64,000 bases of DNA. It comes from Amblyomma americanum (taxonomy: Eukaryota; Arthropoda; Arachnida; Ixodida; Ixodidae). Positions 11,153-22,301 of this stretch are shown here, piece after piece. Position numbers and translations under genes: made by a program. Position 1 is the stretch's first letter, and the number at the start of each line of letters is the position of its first letter. The DNA is taken from contig NC_135505.1 in assembly GCF_052857255.1 (NCBI RefSeq), positions 57,469,368 to 57,533,367 of the forward strand, read 5' to 3'. A model generated the notes under the pieces. It worked only from the letters and a program-made list of their open reading frames with translations. It ran no database searches and was not told where the DNA came from.

Positions 11153-12296
11153 ATGGCTCACCCGGCGCATCACGAACTACTCCTGCCGCTCCCTTCGCGG
11201 TAATGGCGCCTCCCCGATATCGCGACTGCACCGATATCGTTGACTGGCACAGCCTATTGAACGAGTGGGTACATATAAAATGTGGGATCCGCCGTGATGC
11301 TGGCGAATGCTATATTGTATCTTAGCGGCAAAGCCCGGGTCTGGTACGAAACTGACGAAGACGAACTGACGAACTGGGAAATTTTAAGAGACATCAATGT
11401 ACTTTATTTAAATACCCGATGACCAGACGTTCTCCGCAATAAAGCTGCTCGCTTCCCGCGCCCAGTCGTCAACACAAACTATGTCTCATATATTAAATAT
11501 GTTTTGCGCTTTTCCACAAAGCTGACGCCACCGTGACCGAGTCCGGCAAGGTGGGCCATGTTTTGAAAGGGATTTCGGAGGATGCATTTAGTTTACTTGT
11601 TTGCAAAGACTGTACTACCGCGGACATAATCATAAAAGAACACCGTCCCTTCGAGCCGGTAAGAAGCCGCTCAATTCCACAGCAGTTCTCTCGGCGCCTT
11701 GATATGGCCACCACCTCTTCCTGCGAGGAACCGCGATCACCGTCTTGAGCGTCTTCCGATGCTGTCCCGTCGCCGACACTGTCACCCGAATTGTGCGCCG
11801 CGAACTGGAAGGCCTTGCGCCAGTGATGCCCTGTCCGACTGCACCTGATAACTCTCTACCAGCCATGTCGCTAATTCGGGATATCGTGCGGCAATACTTC
11901 GCTAATATGAATCTCTATCAGGCAGTGTACGCCATCAGGAGCCCGGAAACCCCTCAGCCACCTCTCTCTGTTTTTCGTTGCACCTATCACTCTCTGCCGC
12001 ATTACCGCAATCCCAGTGAGTTGCGCACGATAGACCACCGCCCCATCTGCTTCCGGTGCTCTCTCATTGGCCAGATAGCCCGCCATTGCCGCAGTCCGTG
12101 GTATACATGGCCCCACACCATCCTCCCCTCCTTCTGTAGTCCTGCCTCGTCTCGCAACTTCTCGCCCCTAGTCCCGTCCGAACCAGCTGAAGTCGCCGTT
12201 CCCCGTCCAAGCCGATTGTCCCGCTCTTCGTCGCCGCAAGGCCGCCACACTCGTTCCCCACAGGCGCCTTCCAACAGCCACTCCCATTTCTAAAAC
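11153..12296 (+). pseudogene. Mag-like gypsy gag, copy A (broken)
   Basis: Gag of a Ty3/gypsy retrotransposon, which would package element RNA. Blocks match the better-preserved gag at 51917-53152 in order: 'YLSGKARVWYETDEDELT' (about 11306-11372), 'VGHVLKGISEDAFSLLVC' (11551-11604), '[14 protein letters not shown]' (11784-11825) and a zinc knuckle 'CFRCSLIGQIARHC' (12051-12092). The frame is lost repeatedly between 11153 and 11533, with further shifts near 11745. The knuckle has Gln where the zinc-binding His belongs. The last part is rich in Ser, Pro and Arg, as in the intact homologue. It cannot make a full Gag. Confidence 0.85.
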
Positions 12297-12369
12297 TAAA
12301 TGATGCAGCTCCCGGAGGTGACGCTGCATCAACGACCCGGACCTGAAATCCTATATCGACCACTCTACC

Positions 12370-12790
12370 GAATTTCCTGGACGTCACTATCGACCGTGTA
12401 ACTGTGCGAGCCCTGATGGACACCGGTGCTCACGTATCACTGCTGAGTGCTGCCCTCCGCCGTCGCCTGCACAAAATCATCACGCCTGCCACGTCCTGTG
12501 TGCTTGTCGCGGATGGTAGCACGCCTGCAGTCGACGGTATGTGTACCGCGTGCGTTAATATTGCCGGCCAGACTATACCGGTTAAAGTCACCGTGCTGGC
12601 CGCATGTGTAAAAAGACTTTATCCTCGCCTTGGATTTTCTGACTCAGCAATCCTTCCTTACCGACTGCTCGCGAGGTGTCCTACAGCTCGAACTTCAACT
12701 GTTGGATCCGGACACAGTCGATGTATTTTTGCGACTTTTCAGTACCGAATATACTCGCCCATCATCCTGTGCTACATCTTTCGTCGCCTC
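12370..12790 (+). pseudogene. gypsy protease remnant, copy A
   Basis: Start of pol. The aspartic protease motif 'ALMDTGAHVSLL' is followed by 'LRRRLHKIITPA' and 'GMCTACVNIAGQTIPV'. It aligns with the protease at 50772-51884 on the minus strand and with copy B at 21908-22301. The frame breaks near 12610-12630. At about 12790 the sequence jumps back to an earlier part of protease, so this copy is joined to a second, partly overlapping piece. Confidence 0.8.
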
Positions 12791-12887
12791 CGCCGTCCCT
12801 CCGCCGTCTTCTCCGCACATTCCTCATGCCTGCCACGTCCCGTGTGCGTGTTGCGGATGGTGGCATGCCTCCTGTCGATGGTATGTG
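12791..12887 (+). pseudogene. second gypsy protease piece, left half
   Basis: Repeats the protease wording of 12449-12545 ('cctgccacgtcccgtgtg', 'gatggtatgtgt'). It breaks off at an LTR edge and resumes at 16294 with the expected next bases, so it is the left flank of the insertion 12888-16293. Confidence 0.75.
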
Positions 12888-13719
12888 TAAGTCAAATATA
12901 ATAGGAAGTCTAAAATAAAATTATGAAGGATAGCGGTGTGAAGAAGAAGAATAGGTTAACAATAATCATCACATCGATTAACCGAAGACTAAAGAAGATG
13001 AAGCAGCATTTGGTGAGGTGGAAAGAGATGATTGGTGGAGAGGAAAAGAAGAAGAGGACGACGACAAGGCTTACGTGGACTAACGCCAAAGCTATAAAAG
13101 GGCGAGGGAGAGCGAGGCACCGGAGGGAAGAACAGAGAAGCGGAGGCTCCTGCGGGTCAGGGACGCTTCGGCTGGAAGAAAGCGACGCCAGCTACTGCTG
13201 CGGTGAGCTCGGGCTCTACGGATTCGCATCGGGGACTTCCTGCCATTCCTGAGCCCGTTCCGGCGAGTGAACTGAGGATGCTACCACATGCTACCGTCAG
13301 GGGTGTCTCGAGAGTTTGCCACCCATCCGGATGGTGCCCCCAACACCAACACCGGCATCACCTTGACGGGCGCTTGGACCGGGAGCTTGTACGACGCAGC
13401 CAGCGACGCCGCCAGCGACGCCACCCGCGGGACGTCGAACTCCATATCGACGCCGGCTATTGGACCCATACAATGCCGCAGCTGCACCTAACCAACTGTG
13501 AGCACGAACGCCGACCGCTAACAGCAGAACGCTAGTAGTAGACGCTGGTAGCAGTGTTCCTGGGTCGTATGTATTTATAGTCTTGTTTTATGTTTGATAT
13601 TTAGTTTTGTGTGCTAGTTTGTGTGTCACGTAGGGTGTATTAAACGTGCGCCTGTGTGGGTACTCCTATCTCCTAGTCCATTCTTTCAGTCCGAGTATTC
13701 TGCTGGGAGATCCGTGACA
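12888..13719 (+). mobile_element. LTR of an 0.8-kb-LTR gypsy family (plus)
   Basis: About 830 bases, beginning near 'gtcaaatataata' and ending 'gagatccgtgaca'. It is homologous over its length to 15479-16293 (minus) and 37945-38747 (plus). It carries a TATAAAAG box and a run of short GC-rich frames that are shared by all copies and are not genes. It is followed by about 20 bases of leader ('aaggtaagtggcaggct') and then by the same leader in reverse. Confidence 0.85.
13093..13100 (+). promoter_or_regulatory. TATA box of the LTR
   Basis: TATAAAAG in the same LTR position as 16068-16075 (minus) and 38111-38117 (plus). A transcript start about 30 bases downstream is inferred. Confidence 0.6.
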
Positions 13720-13754
13720 AAGGTAAGTGGCAGGCTCGCCACTTATATTTGTCG

Positions 13755-13890
13755 CTGATCTCCCTGTAGAACTCTCGGACCGAAAAAATGGACTAGGCGA
13801 CAGGGGTATACACACAGACTGCACATTTAATACAACCTACGTGACGCACATACTAGCACACAAAACTAACAAACTAACACAGACTCTAAA
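13755..13890 (-). mobile_element. truncated LTR (3' part) in inverted orientation
   Basis: The reverse complement matches the last 130 bases of the LTR at 12888-13719, including 'cgcctagtccatt' and 'agggtgtattaaa'-type wording. It lies between the protease remnant (13919-14155) and the inverted junction at 13720-13754. The pol genes and most of the 3' LTR of this minus-strand copy are therefore missing. Confidence 0.75.
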
Positions 13891-13918
13891 TAATTGTGAT
13901 GTTTCTCAAGATGAGATT

Positions 13919-14155
13919 TTAAATGGGTTGGTCTACGCATTTTGCCACTACCTCTCCAGTATAATATGGCGTGGACACTTGAATGCTGGCTTCAGGAAGG
14001 TACCTTACTGTGATATCTACAAGAGTGACGGCAGACGCTTCCCCTTGAAGATCCTCGTCCTTCACCACGTTTCTCCGAACCAAATCTGTGTTGGCTCTGC
14101 TGTCTCCAAGAACCAATATAGGACGGTCCTTTATTTGTCCAGACACCATCGGCAT
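13919..14155 (-). pseudogene. protease start of the inverted gypsy copy
   Basis: Reads 'GQIKDRPILVLGDSRANTDL', to be compared with 'DSGANTVLV' in the plus-strand sister at about 40437-40463. The catalytic Asp-Ser-Gly is changed to Asp-Ser-Arg. The frame continues to 'VRYLPEASIQV' and then meets non-homologous sequence. It is a remnant without reverse transcriptase or integrase. Confidence 0.75.
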
Positions 14156-14231
14156 TGCTGCTTTCGACTTGGGTGCGCCACTCTCCGCCTCATTTCCCAG
14201 CGGCGTTTGCTCTTCTTTTAGCTGTTGAACT

Positions 14232-14579
14232 TCAGGAGGTGCGACAATTCATGCCTGAGAGCCGACACACGCATGCAGCTCGGTCCTGCGTTTTGTATGG
14301 GCACTCATCCAGAGTATGACCCCTCCTCTTACAACCTTGACACACAACCTGTGTCTTTTGGGCAACGCTACTTGTCCGACAGTCAACTGCACGGTGTCCA
14401 ACCTTGCCGTTAATAAAACACCTTACTGGTGCCTTAGATGCGCCACCATATGCTCTTGGTTTTGTCGCATCTGTCTCTAGGATCATTTGTGTTTCCTCCC
14501 TTTCCTTACTCATATTTCTCAGCCCCTGAGCCTCAAGAAATTGGTCTGCAGTGTCGGCAAACTCTTGTAGTGAACACAA
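14232..14579 (-). pseudogene. gag C-terminus with zinc knuckles (inverted copy)
   Basis: Continuation of the gag at 14602-15408 in another frame, so a frameshift or stop separates them. It holds two knuckle positions. The first, 'CFINGKVGHRAVDC', has Asn in place of the second Cys. The second, 'CQGCKRRGHTLDEC', is a complete CX2CX4HX4C. The nearest equivalent is 40080-40300 on the plus strand, where the second knuckle 'CQGCKRRGHTMDEC' is also intact. Confidence 0.8.
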
Positions 14580-14601
14580 CTTTCAAGTAGAGCGCTAGCT
14601 T

Positions 14602-15408
14602 TTAGCTGCAACATGCTAAAAATTGTTCTGTGACCAGCTTGTCACACACCCCTTCAAAACTCTTTTCTGTGTTTGAGATCTCAACACACCAATCAAAATA
14701 GTTGGTCAGCATGCAGGAAAACAGCTTAGCGGTTTCAGAATTCTCCGGTTCTGCGGCGCGAAATGTCTCACGAAAATCCTCTGACGTAAGCCTGAACCGT
14801 TGGAGCGGTGCCTTCTTGACTTTCTCGTAGTCGATGGAACCAGCAGCAGGCATCCTTCCAAACACATTCGGAGCCTCTCCGACTAAACACATGCTTAATG
14901 CCGTGGCCCATTCACTGCGCTCCCAGCCTTGCCCCAAAGCTATCCGCTCGAATCGTTGCAGATATGCGTCCAGATCATCTCGTTTCTCATCGAAAGGGGC
15001 CACCAGCTTTCTTGGACAAACTCTAATCGCTTTAGGATATTCTTTACCCGCTAAGGAACGCTGATCATTGTCCGTGATCTCCTCATAACCTCCCGCGACA
15101 TGCGCCTGTTTCCACAAAAGAAACTCCTTCTCTCGTTCTATCCTTCTTTTCTCCCGTTCTGCTGCCTTGCGAGCTCTTCTAACTTCTAGCTCTTCGGCCT
15201 CGCGAGCTCTTTTCGCCTCCCGCTCTACTGCCTCGCGAGCGTCTAAGCGAGCGCCTGCGGGGGCTTGCGCCCTTTCCTCTCTCTGCCTATCTGCCTCCTC
15301 TTTCTGCCTCTTTGCCTCCTCATCACAGAGACGCATCGCCTGTTCCTTGCTTAACCCTAGCTTGAGGGCCAGTTCTAACGTTTTTGCCAAATCCATTCTT
15401 TCTGCCAT
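14602..15408 (-). pseudogene. gag N-terminal and capsid region (inverted copy)
   Basis: A frame of 268 codons. Residues 1-40 start 'MAERMDLAKTLELALKLGLS'. A charged Glu/Arg/Lys-rich, probably coiled-coil segment follows (about 41-95), then a capsid-like part with 'FLLWKQAHVAGGYEEITDN', 'DDLDAYLQRFERIALGQGW' and 'YFDWCVEISNTEKSFEGV'. It is the gag of the LTR element at 12888-16293 and starts about 70 bases inside LTR 15479-16293, as expected for a minus-strand element. The frame ends early and continues in another frame at 14579. The plus-strand sister at 38837-39960 aligns throughout. Confidence 0.8.
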
Positions 15409-15478
15409 CGAGAAATCGGAACGATCCGAGACAAAGCAAAAACAAAAAAGGAAATGAATCCTGGCAGGCTGGCCACTT

Positions 15479-16293
15479 TGTCATAGATCTCCCCGGAGAA
15501 CACTCGAACCGAAAGAATGGACTAGGCGACAGGTTTACCCACACAGACGCACATTTAATACACCCTACATGACCCATACACTAGCACACAGCACTAACAA
15601 ACAGAAAACACAAATACTATAGATACACACGGCTCGGGAACACTGCTACCAGCGTCTACTACTAGCGTTCTACTGTTACCGGTCGGCGTTCGTGCTCACG
15701 GTTGGTTTGGTGCGGCTGCGGCGTTGTATGGGTCCAGTAGCCGGCGTCTAGATGGCGTTCGACGTGCTGCGGCTGGCGTCGCTGGCTGCATCATACAAGC
15801 TCCTGGTCCAAACGCCCGTGGAGGTGATGTCGGTTTTGTTGGCGTTGGGGGCACCACCCGGAAGGGTGGCAACAGCGCTGGAGACACCCCTGGCCGTAGC
15901 AGGTGGTAGCATCCTCAGTTAACTCCCCGGAACGGGCTCAGGAACAGCAGGAATTCCACGCTCACCAGAGCAGTAGCCGGCGTCGCTGTCTTTCAGCCGA
16001 AGCGTCCCTGACCCGCAGGAGCCTCCCCTTCTCTGTTCTCCCCTCCGGTGCCTCGCTCTCCCTCACCCTTTTATAGCCTTGGCGTTAGTCCACGTAAGCC
16101 TTGTCGTCGTCTTCCTCTTCTTCTCTTCTCCACCAACCATGTCCCTCAACCTCACTGAATGCTTCTTCATCTTCCTTAGTCTTTGGTTAATCCACGTAAT
16201 CGTTATTGCCAACCTCTTCTTCTTCTCCTTCTTCTTCTTCTTCACACCTCTTTCCTTCATAATTTTATATTAGACTCCCTATTATATGTGACA
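15479..16293 (-). mobile_element. LTR of the same family (minus)
   Basis: 815 bases. Read on the minus strand it runs from TGTCACATATAATAGGGAG to a TGACA end next to the gag leader, so it is the 5' LTR of the minus-strand copy. A reversed TATA box lies at 16068-16075 and a TTC/CTT-rich stretch at 16205-16243. Immediately to the right, host gypsy protease sequence resumes at 16294. Confidence 0.85.
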
Positions 16294-17210
16294 GTGCACC
16301 GCTCCCGTTACTGTTTTCGGCCAGAGTATACTGACTCAATTCCTCGTGGTGGCCACCTGTGCCCATGACCTTATCCCCGGTTGGGATGTTTTGGCTGACC
16401 ATTCCGCCCTCACCGACAGCTCGTGGGGTGTCGAACACCTTGAACGTCCTCTGCTGGTTTCGGACCCAGTCGATGTATCCTTGCGACTGTTGAGTGCCCA
16501 ATATGCTGAATATACTGACTTAATGCCACACTCTTTCCGATGGCGAATACCTCGTTAGGCCCAATCTCGACTTCCTGCATACCTACCTTATACCATCACC
16601 ACCGTCCACACCAACGTCCTGTTTTTGCCTTTCCTAAACTTTTGCATCTCTTCCCAAGTGCTCCCGTTCGGCATCTGCGTGGTTACGCGATCCCCACTCA
16701 CTTTTTTCCAAGTCGCTAAGTTGGCCACCACCCCTGTGTGAGACCCCGCCGCCCTGCGCCGGCAATCTCCACTGCCGACAGACGCCATCGCAACCATGAT
16801 GGCCACCGACCTCTGTCCCGAACAAACTGCCCAGCTTCGTGCCCTTCCCTTATCTTTTTCGGATATTTTTTTTATGTGAACAACAGCGGACTGGGCCAAA
16901 CTGTCGCCGTGAGGCACCGCATTGAAACCGGCGATGCCCCTCCCATCCGCCGCCGCCTCTACCGATCTCTCACGCCGGTCGTATTATTATAAATGCGGAA
17001 GTTACTAAAATGCCCGCGAAAAACATTATGGAACCCTCACGAAGTTTCTGGGCCTCACCCGTCGTACTTGTCCAGAAAAAGGATGCCTCCTGGCGCGTTT
17101 GCATTCATTATCGCCACTTGAATAAAATCAGTAAAAAGGGCGTGCACCTCTGCCGCCTATCGATGACGTACTTCAAGAACGCTGTCCTCCAGGCTAAGAA
17201 TAAAATTAAC
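16294..17210 (+). pseudogene. gypsy protease-RT remnant, right half
   Basis: Continues the protease piece that stops at 12887 ('gtgcaccgctcccgttac' aligns with the bases after 'ggtatgtgt' in copy B). Further on are the linker, 'VRHRIETGDAPPIRRR' (16910-16957), '[20 protein letters not shown]' (about 17025-17084) and 'WRVCIHYRHLNKISKK' (17091-17138), which are the first blocks of reverse transcriptase. Stops and frame changes are frequent. Similarity to copy B ends near 17200 before the catalytic Asp motifs. Unit B of the duplication begins about 50 bases later. Confidence 0.8.
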
Positions 17211-17257
17211 TAAATATAATTAGTGTTTTTTCACTATTAACTCCCAAACAAACTACA

Positions 17258-20200
17258 GTTTAAAACAATCCGCTGTTTTGTAATTTTTTCCACCTTGCAG
17301 CCATCTGCACCACACTCGATATAGCATAAGGATTTCTATAATAATAAGCTCTGTATACTGCACACTTGCATCTTTTGAGATGCAAAGCTCTACAGCCTCT
17401 TAAAAAGTATGTCGCAGTTGAACAGTCATGAAAGTCGTTGTAGCACCTTTGGACTGAAGATGGCCGATACCAAGCGGGCACACTAATTGTAGGTTTTAAT
17501 CACAGATGTAAAACTTGTCATTCGCATTGGATAAATACATGCATGGGAATCTTTCATCAACACGCGAATAGAAATTGACGCCTTCATATTTTAGCATGTG
17601 TAAACAATTTTAAACCATATAATGCTATTGACTATGTTCTATGTTCTTCAACGTTTTTATCTTGTATCTTTCTTAATGAGATGTATTGACTGCAGAGAAG
17701 TGTAACAGATCTTATGTAAATTCTTGAAGCTGTACTAAATCAATTTGCGTTCAGCTTCGGTGAAAGCGTATTACGAAGTACGTAACTGAGTGCAAAGGAG
17801 TTCATCGTTTTCGATAATGTTTAATGTTTATTCATTACTGCCTCGTACGGGCATCACGCACAATCAAGCTGTCAATGGCAGCTTTTCCCGCCTTTTGACC
17901 CCCATATTTCGTTTCGAAATAAGGCATCGAAATCGAATATGCCAAAATGAAGTGAGATTTCTGTGAAGCCTTTATAGTCTCCTTCGAAGCCGTATTGCTG
18001 CACTCATGCCGATGCTACAGACTATAAATTATTAACTATTTTGCTATAAATAGACTATTCTTCTAAATGCATAAGCGAAACTGCTATCAAATATACCCAA
18101 ATGTTTCTTGCGATCCAAAAAATTGAACCCGCGAAAGTACAGTACCTTAATTTACGCTGTACACAATCAAAGCATCCTTGTCCAGAATTGTGTTGCGCTA
18201 ATAGCTTTGCTTTTTTTTTAAAAAAAAAGAGAAGACAACAACACAGGGCGCAGCGAATGTCCGAACACCGAAGAATATCCGTTACGGGTGCAATTGGACT
18301 TATTTTTGGAAATGTGGCGGAGAGTTTGAACGATGCTCCACTTCCACCACCGGTTGGCCCGATATTGCACTGCCTGCGGGATCGGCCTTGTCTTTAGCGC
18401 GTCTTTACTATCCTGTCTTTCTATCCCATCTTTCAACTCTCCTTCTATCTGCACGTGGTAGCGATTGTGGCTCGGCTTGAACCAGTGAGCAGGCCTGTGC
18501 ACTTTCCTTTCCTCTCTTCCTGGCAACAACAGACAGACAGACAGACAACAACACAGGAGATGAAATAAAACCATCAAAGATGTGTTTATTACAAGCAAAG
18601 AATAAGTTTTTCGGCAATATATAAACAACAATGCTAAGTCACAAGACTGCAGCAGGAGCCTGGATAGATCCATTACTGAGCGGCTTAGTTTCAAGCAGAA
18701 AGCAAACTACACACTAGTACAATGTCACAGAGGAAATGAATTGTAGAGACTATTCAGTGAAATAACTTATCAATGTGTTAAGTTGAATTAAGAAATTTGA
18801 CAACGGGCATTAAGGGTTGCACTAGCGATAATATTTCAGATACAAGGCGTAAATGAACTGCGGAATGAATGAGTGAAAACGGATAATACAACTTATTTTT
18901 CCGTTTACCCAGCTGGGTTATCCATGCGGGAAGAAAGCTACGCTAAACTAAATGACTTTAGGACAGTAACAGTTGGTTTCCATGAAGTTACTTTTCTCTG
19001 CGATTGAACTTAGCCAATTATTATGCAAAAACCGCTTCCATTTATTTATCTCCAACAGTTAACTACTTATATATTCATTCTGTTGTCTTTTTCGATAGTT
19101 GCGAATGTCACTAAATAGCAGTCATGCCCTAGTTCCGCAGAAGAATGTGCTGCGGCAGTGCGACAGAATTTCTGCTGCACTTTGTGCTTAGTGCTCTTGA
19201 AGTAGTCAAGTAATGGTTCCGAGCTGACATTACGACCAAGAGCGACAAATGAAACTGCTTCCTATTGCATTTTATTTGCTACAAACCTGTCAGAAAATCA
19301 CAAAATACTACCGCCAGAAGACCAGCCAATATCTGTATATAGCCTGTCCAGACTCTAGGGTCCGTTGAAGACCTAGCCTGGCAACATCGAGAAGGCTACA
19401 GGGTGAGGAGTAATTTAGACTCATAAATAGTGAAAAAAATTCCCGCTGTCTCCTTCTCGTTGCTAATGCCACTTAATGTCATTGCTGTGTGTGGGAAGAG
19501 CAGTGCGCCTCCTCAGGCGGTTTCTCTTTTAAAAGTTTGTGCATTCATGCTTAGGAATGCCAACAACAAAAGCTTGTTTTGAAGAAACGTTCCTTAAGCG
19601 TTTCGTTTTCCATCCTAGGCTTGGCAGTGCCTTTCCATCTAATATCTGTGGTAATAAGGGCCAGGGATGACTGATCGAAAACGCCGACAAAAGCTATTGT
19701 ATTGTGATAAGGTCAGCAGCACCACGTGTGGGGCTGGTGAGCTCAAGACGAAAGCTTTACTCAAGAAAAATCATACCAGTTTGAGAACTCAATAGTCTGC
19801 AATATGTAAACGATAAGAACAATCAGTATTTTGAACGTCTTCTTAGCAGGCTGTAAAGAAAATGTTTTTCTACAGGTGCAAAATTCAGTTACTTCTACAG
19901 AGGATCGAAAAGAACACGAACTTTCTTGTGTCGGCGCTGCACCGCAGATATTAAAAAAGAAACTCACGGTATGCTTTCTTTTCTCAGTTTCATTATCGTC
20001 AAACATACGTACACAGAAAAAAATCTATGCAAGTCGAACAGTTGGGAAACTTGAATACAATGATGTGTTCTGGTTGCCATTAAATGGTTGCAAAAGCAGT
20101 CACCGCCCAGTCGACTCTGTGGTGGGGGGGGGGCGGGGGGAGGGGGTACAACATTTTTATATAGCAGCTAGTGTGCGCTGCTGTACATTGAGTCGATAGA

Positions 20201-20522
20201 AGTGGTGTAAGAGCGTTTTCCAAGATTTTCTTCCATGACACATCTAATCATGGTGTACTTCATAGCAAATATACTCGTCCGCAGTAGTAATCCTTTAATA
20301 TAATCTTGGATATCGTATATTACGACAATTTGTGTGCGTTACGCAGTCTATTATTGCACAGCTGCTGCGGAAATTAAGGCGTCTACACAGTTTAGTGCAC
20401 CATTCACGGTTCTAAACATTGAATATTTTCATAAAAATAAATGGCCAAGCACCGTTCTCTGTTTCGTGAACGTTTGCATGGATGCTTTCAGAAAGGGTAG
20501 TGATCTGTATCGCTACAAATAA
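17258..20522. repeat. segmental duplication, unit B upstream part
   Basis: Collinear with 5866-10976 but without the TTAA element. Instead it has an extra 310 bases at 18248-18557. It ends at the LTR 20523-20620 exactly as unit A ends at 10977. No gene recognised. Confidence 0.85.
18248..18557 (+). mobile_element. retroposed sequence with 14-bp target duplication
   Basis: The 14 bases GACAACAACACAGG occur at 18234-18247 and again at 18544-18557. Unit A has a single related copy ('gacaacaaaccagg', about 6834-6847), the empty site. The insert of 296 bases is closely similar to 47242-47506 in the solo LTR. It ends with a short run of CAGA units (18529-18543). Long direct repeats and a simple 3' tail fit LINE-machinery retroposition, so it behaves like a SINE. 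No tRNA-like head is present. Confidence 0.85.
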
Positions 20523-20620
20523 TGTCCGGTGGCTGCGCGCTATCCGAAAGGTGTTTGCTGTGATCTGTGCCCTGTGCTCCGGCAGTCCTTGCGCCTGCCT
20601 ACACTTCGGACCACGTAACA
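20523..20620 (+). mobile_element. 98-bp LTR, 5' LTR of gypsy copy B
   Basis: Runs from TGTCCGGTGG to CCACGTAACA. By my count it differs at 15 of 98 positions from the 3' LTR at 30616-30713. The bases after it, 'tctttggtggaggtgtc', hold a likely primer-binding site (TGGTGGAGGT). The Mag-like element on the minus strand has the same word in the same place (about 53150-53160). Confidence 0.85.
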
Positions 20621-20743
20621 TCTTTGGTGGAGGTGTCAGACAACGATCTCCACGCCCCGCAGCTCCGAAACGGTCGTAAGGCCATGCCTACTACCATCAT
20701 GGCTCAACCTGGCTAGTCACGAACCATTTCTGCCACTCACTTT

Positions 20744-21838
20744 GTGGTCATGGCTCCTCCCCCTGGCCCCGGCACCTCTTCTGGGAAAGATGGCCCCGAT
20801 TCCGACGACTGGCTCAGTCTGTATGAACGAGTGAGCACCTATAACATGTGGGATCCCACCGTGATGGTAGCGAATGCGATCTCATATCTTAGCGCCACAG
20901 CCCGGATCTGGTACGAAACTGACGAACATGAACAGACGAGCTGGGCAATTTAAAGAAAAGCACCGCACTTTTTTTGAAAGACCTGATGACCGTAAGCTCT
21001 CCGAAAGAAAGCAGTTCGCATCGCGCGCCCAGTTGTCAACGGATAGCTATGTGTCATATATTCAAAATGTCTTGCCGCTTTGCCACAATGTTAACGCCGC
21101 CATCACCGAGTCCGACAAGGTGGGCCATGCTCTGAAAGGAATTGCGGATGATGCTTTTAATTTATTTGTTTGCGAAGGCTGTACTACCGTGGACACGATC
21201 ATAAAAAATGCGTCGCTTTGAGCAGGTTACAAGGCGCCGAATTCGAATGCAGTTCCCTCCGCTCCCTATTATGGCCGCCACCTCTTCCTGCGAGGAACCG
21301 TGATTATCGCCTCACGCGTCCTCCGATAATGTCCCGGTCGCCGACACTGTCATCGGATTGTTCGCCGCGTACTGGAACCCCCTGCACCTGTGATACCCCG
21401 TCGGTACGGACCTGATACCCGCTGTGTAGCTGATTCAGGCCGTCGTGCGCCCGGAACTCAGTAACCTGAATCTCCCTCCGGCAGTGTATGCCATCAGAAG
21501 CCCAGACACCCACCAGCCACCTCTCTTTTCGTCGCACCTAATATTATCTGCCGCGTTTCTTGCAATCTAAATGAGTTGCGCGCGATAGACGACCACATCA
21601 GCTGCTTCCGGTGCTTCCCGCCATTGCCGCAGTCCATTGTCTTCACCGCCCCGCACCGTCTTCCGCTACTTCTGTGTTCTTGCCTCGTCCCGCAACTTCT
21701 CGCGCCGAGCCCCGTCCGAACCGTCTCAACCCGCCGTTCACCCTCGGCGCCGATTCTCTCGCTTTCCATCGCCGCAAGCCCGCCGCTCTCGGTCCCCACA
21801 GTCACTGTCCAACTGCCGATCCCATTTGGATAAATAAA
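20744..21838 (+). pseudogene. Mag-like gypsy gag, copy B (broken)
   Basis: Starts 'MVMAPPPGPGTSSGKD' and contains 'DWLSLYERVSTYNMWDPT' and 'SYLSATARIWYETDEHEQT', after which a stop interrupts. Downstream pieces in other frames include '[18 protein letters not shown]' (21121-21174). All these blocks match the gag at 51917-53152. The zinc knuckle region (around 21595-21650) has lost its second half; only 'CFRC' remains. Non-functional. Confidence 0.85.
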
Positions 21839-21907
21839 TGATGCAGCTCCTGGATGTGACGCTGAATCAACGATCCGAACCACAAATCCTCTATAGACCA
21901 CTCGACC

Positions 21908-22301
21908 GATTCTACTCGACGTCACTATCGACCGTGTTCCTGTGCGAGCCCTGATTGACACCGGTGGTCACGTATCAGTGATGAGTGCTGTCCTCCGCCG
22001 TCGCCTCCGCAAAATCCTCACGCCTGCCACGTCCCGTGTGCTAGTCGCGGATGGTGGCACGCCTGCTGTCGGCGGTATGTGTACCGCGCGCGTTAATACT
22101 GCCGGCCAGGCTATACCGGTTAAGGTCACCGCACTGCCCGCCTGTGCTCAAGACCTTATCCTCGCCTTGGATTTTCTGACTCACCACTCCGCCCATACCG
22201 ACTGCTCGCGGGGTGTTCTACACCTCGAACTTCCACTGTTGGATCCGGACACAGTCGATGTATTCCTGCGACTGTTCAGTACCGAATATCCTCGCCCGTG
22301 A
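21908..22301 (+). pseudogene. gypsy protease, copy B
   Basis: Open from 21942 for 119 codons: 'ALIDTGGHVSVMSAVLRRRL', 'GMCTARVNTAGQAIPVKV' and 'LILALDFLTHHSAHTDCS'. The catalytic Asp-Thr-Gly is kept. A stop follows 'TEYPRP', where the minus-strand homologue continues into the linker. It is part of the element bounded by LTRs 20523-20620 and 30616-30713. Confidence 0.85.

Noticed and set aside
13203..13535. GC-rich open frames in the 0.8-kb LTR
   Set aside because: They lie wholly in LTR sequence shared by three copies, are not conserved in frame between copies, and match no protein family I know.
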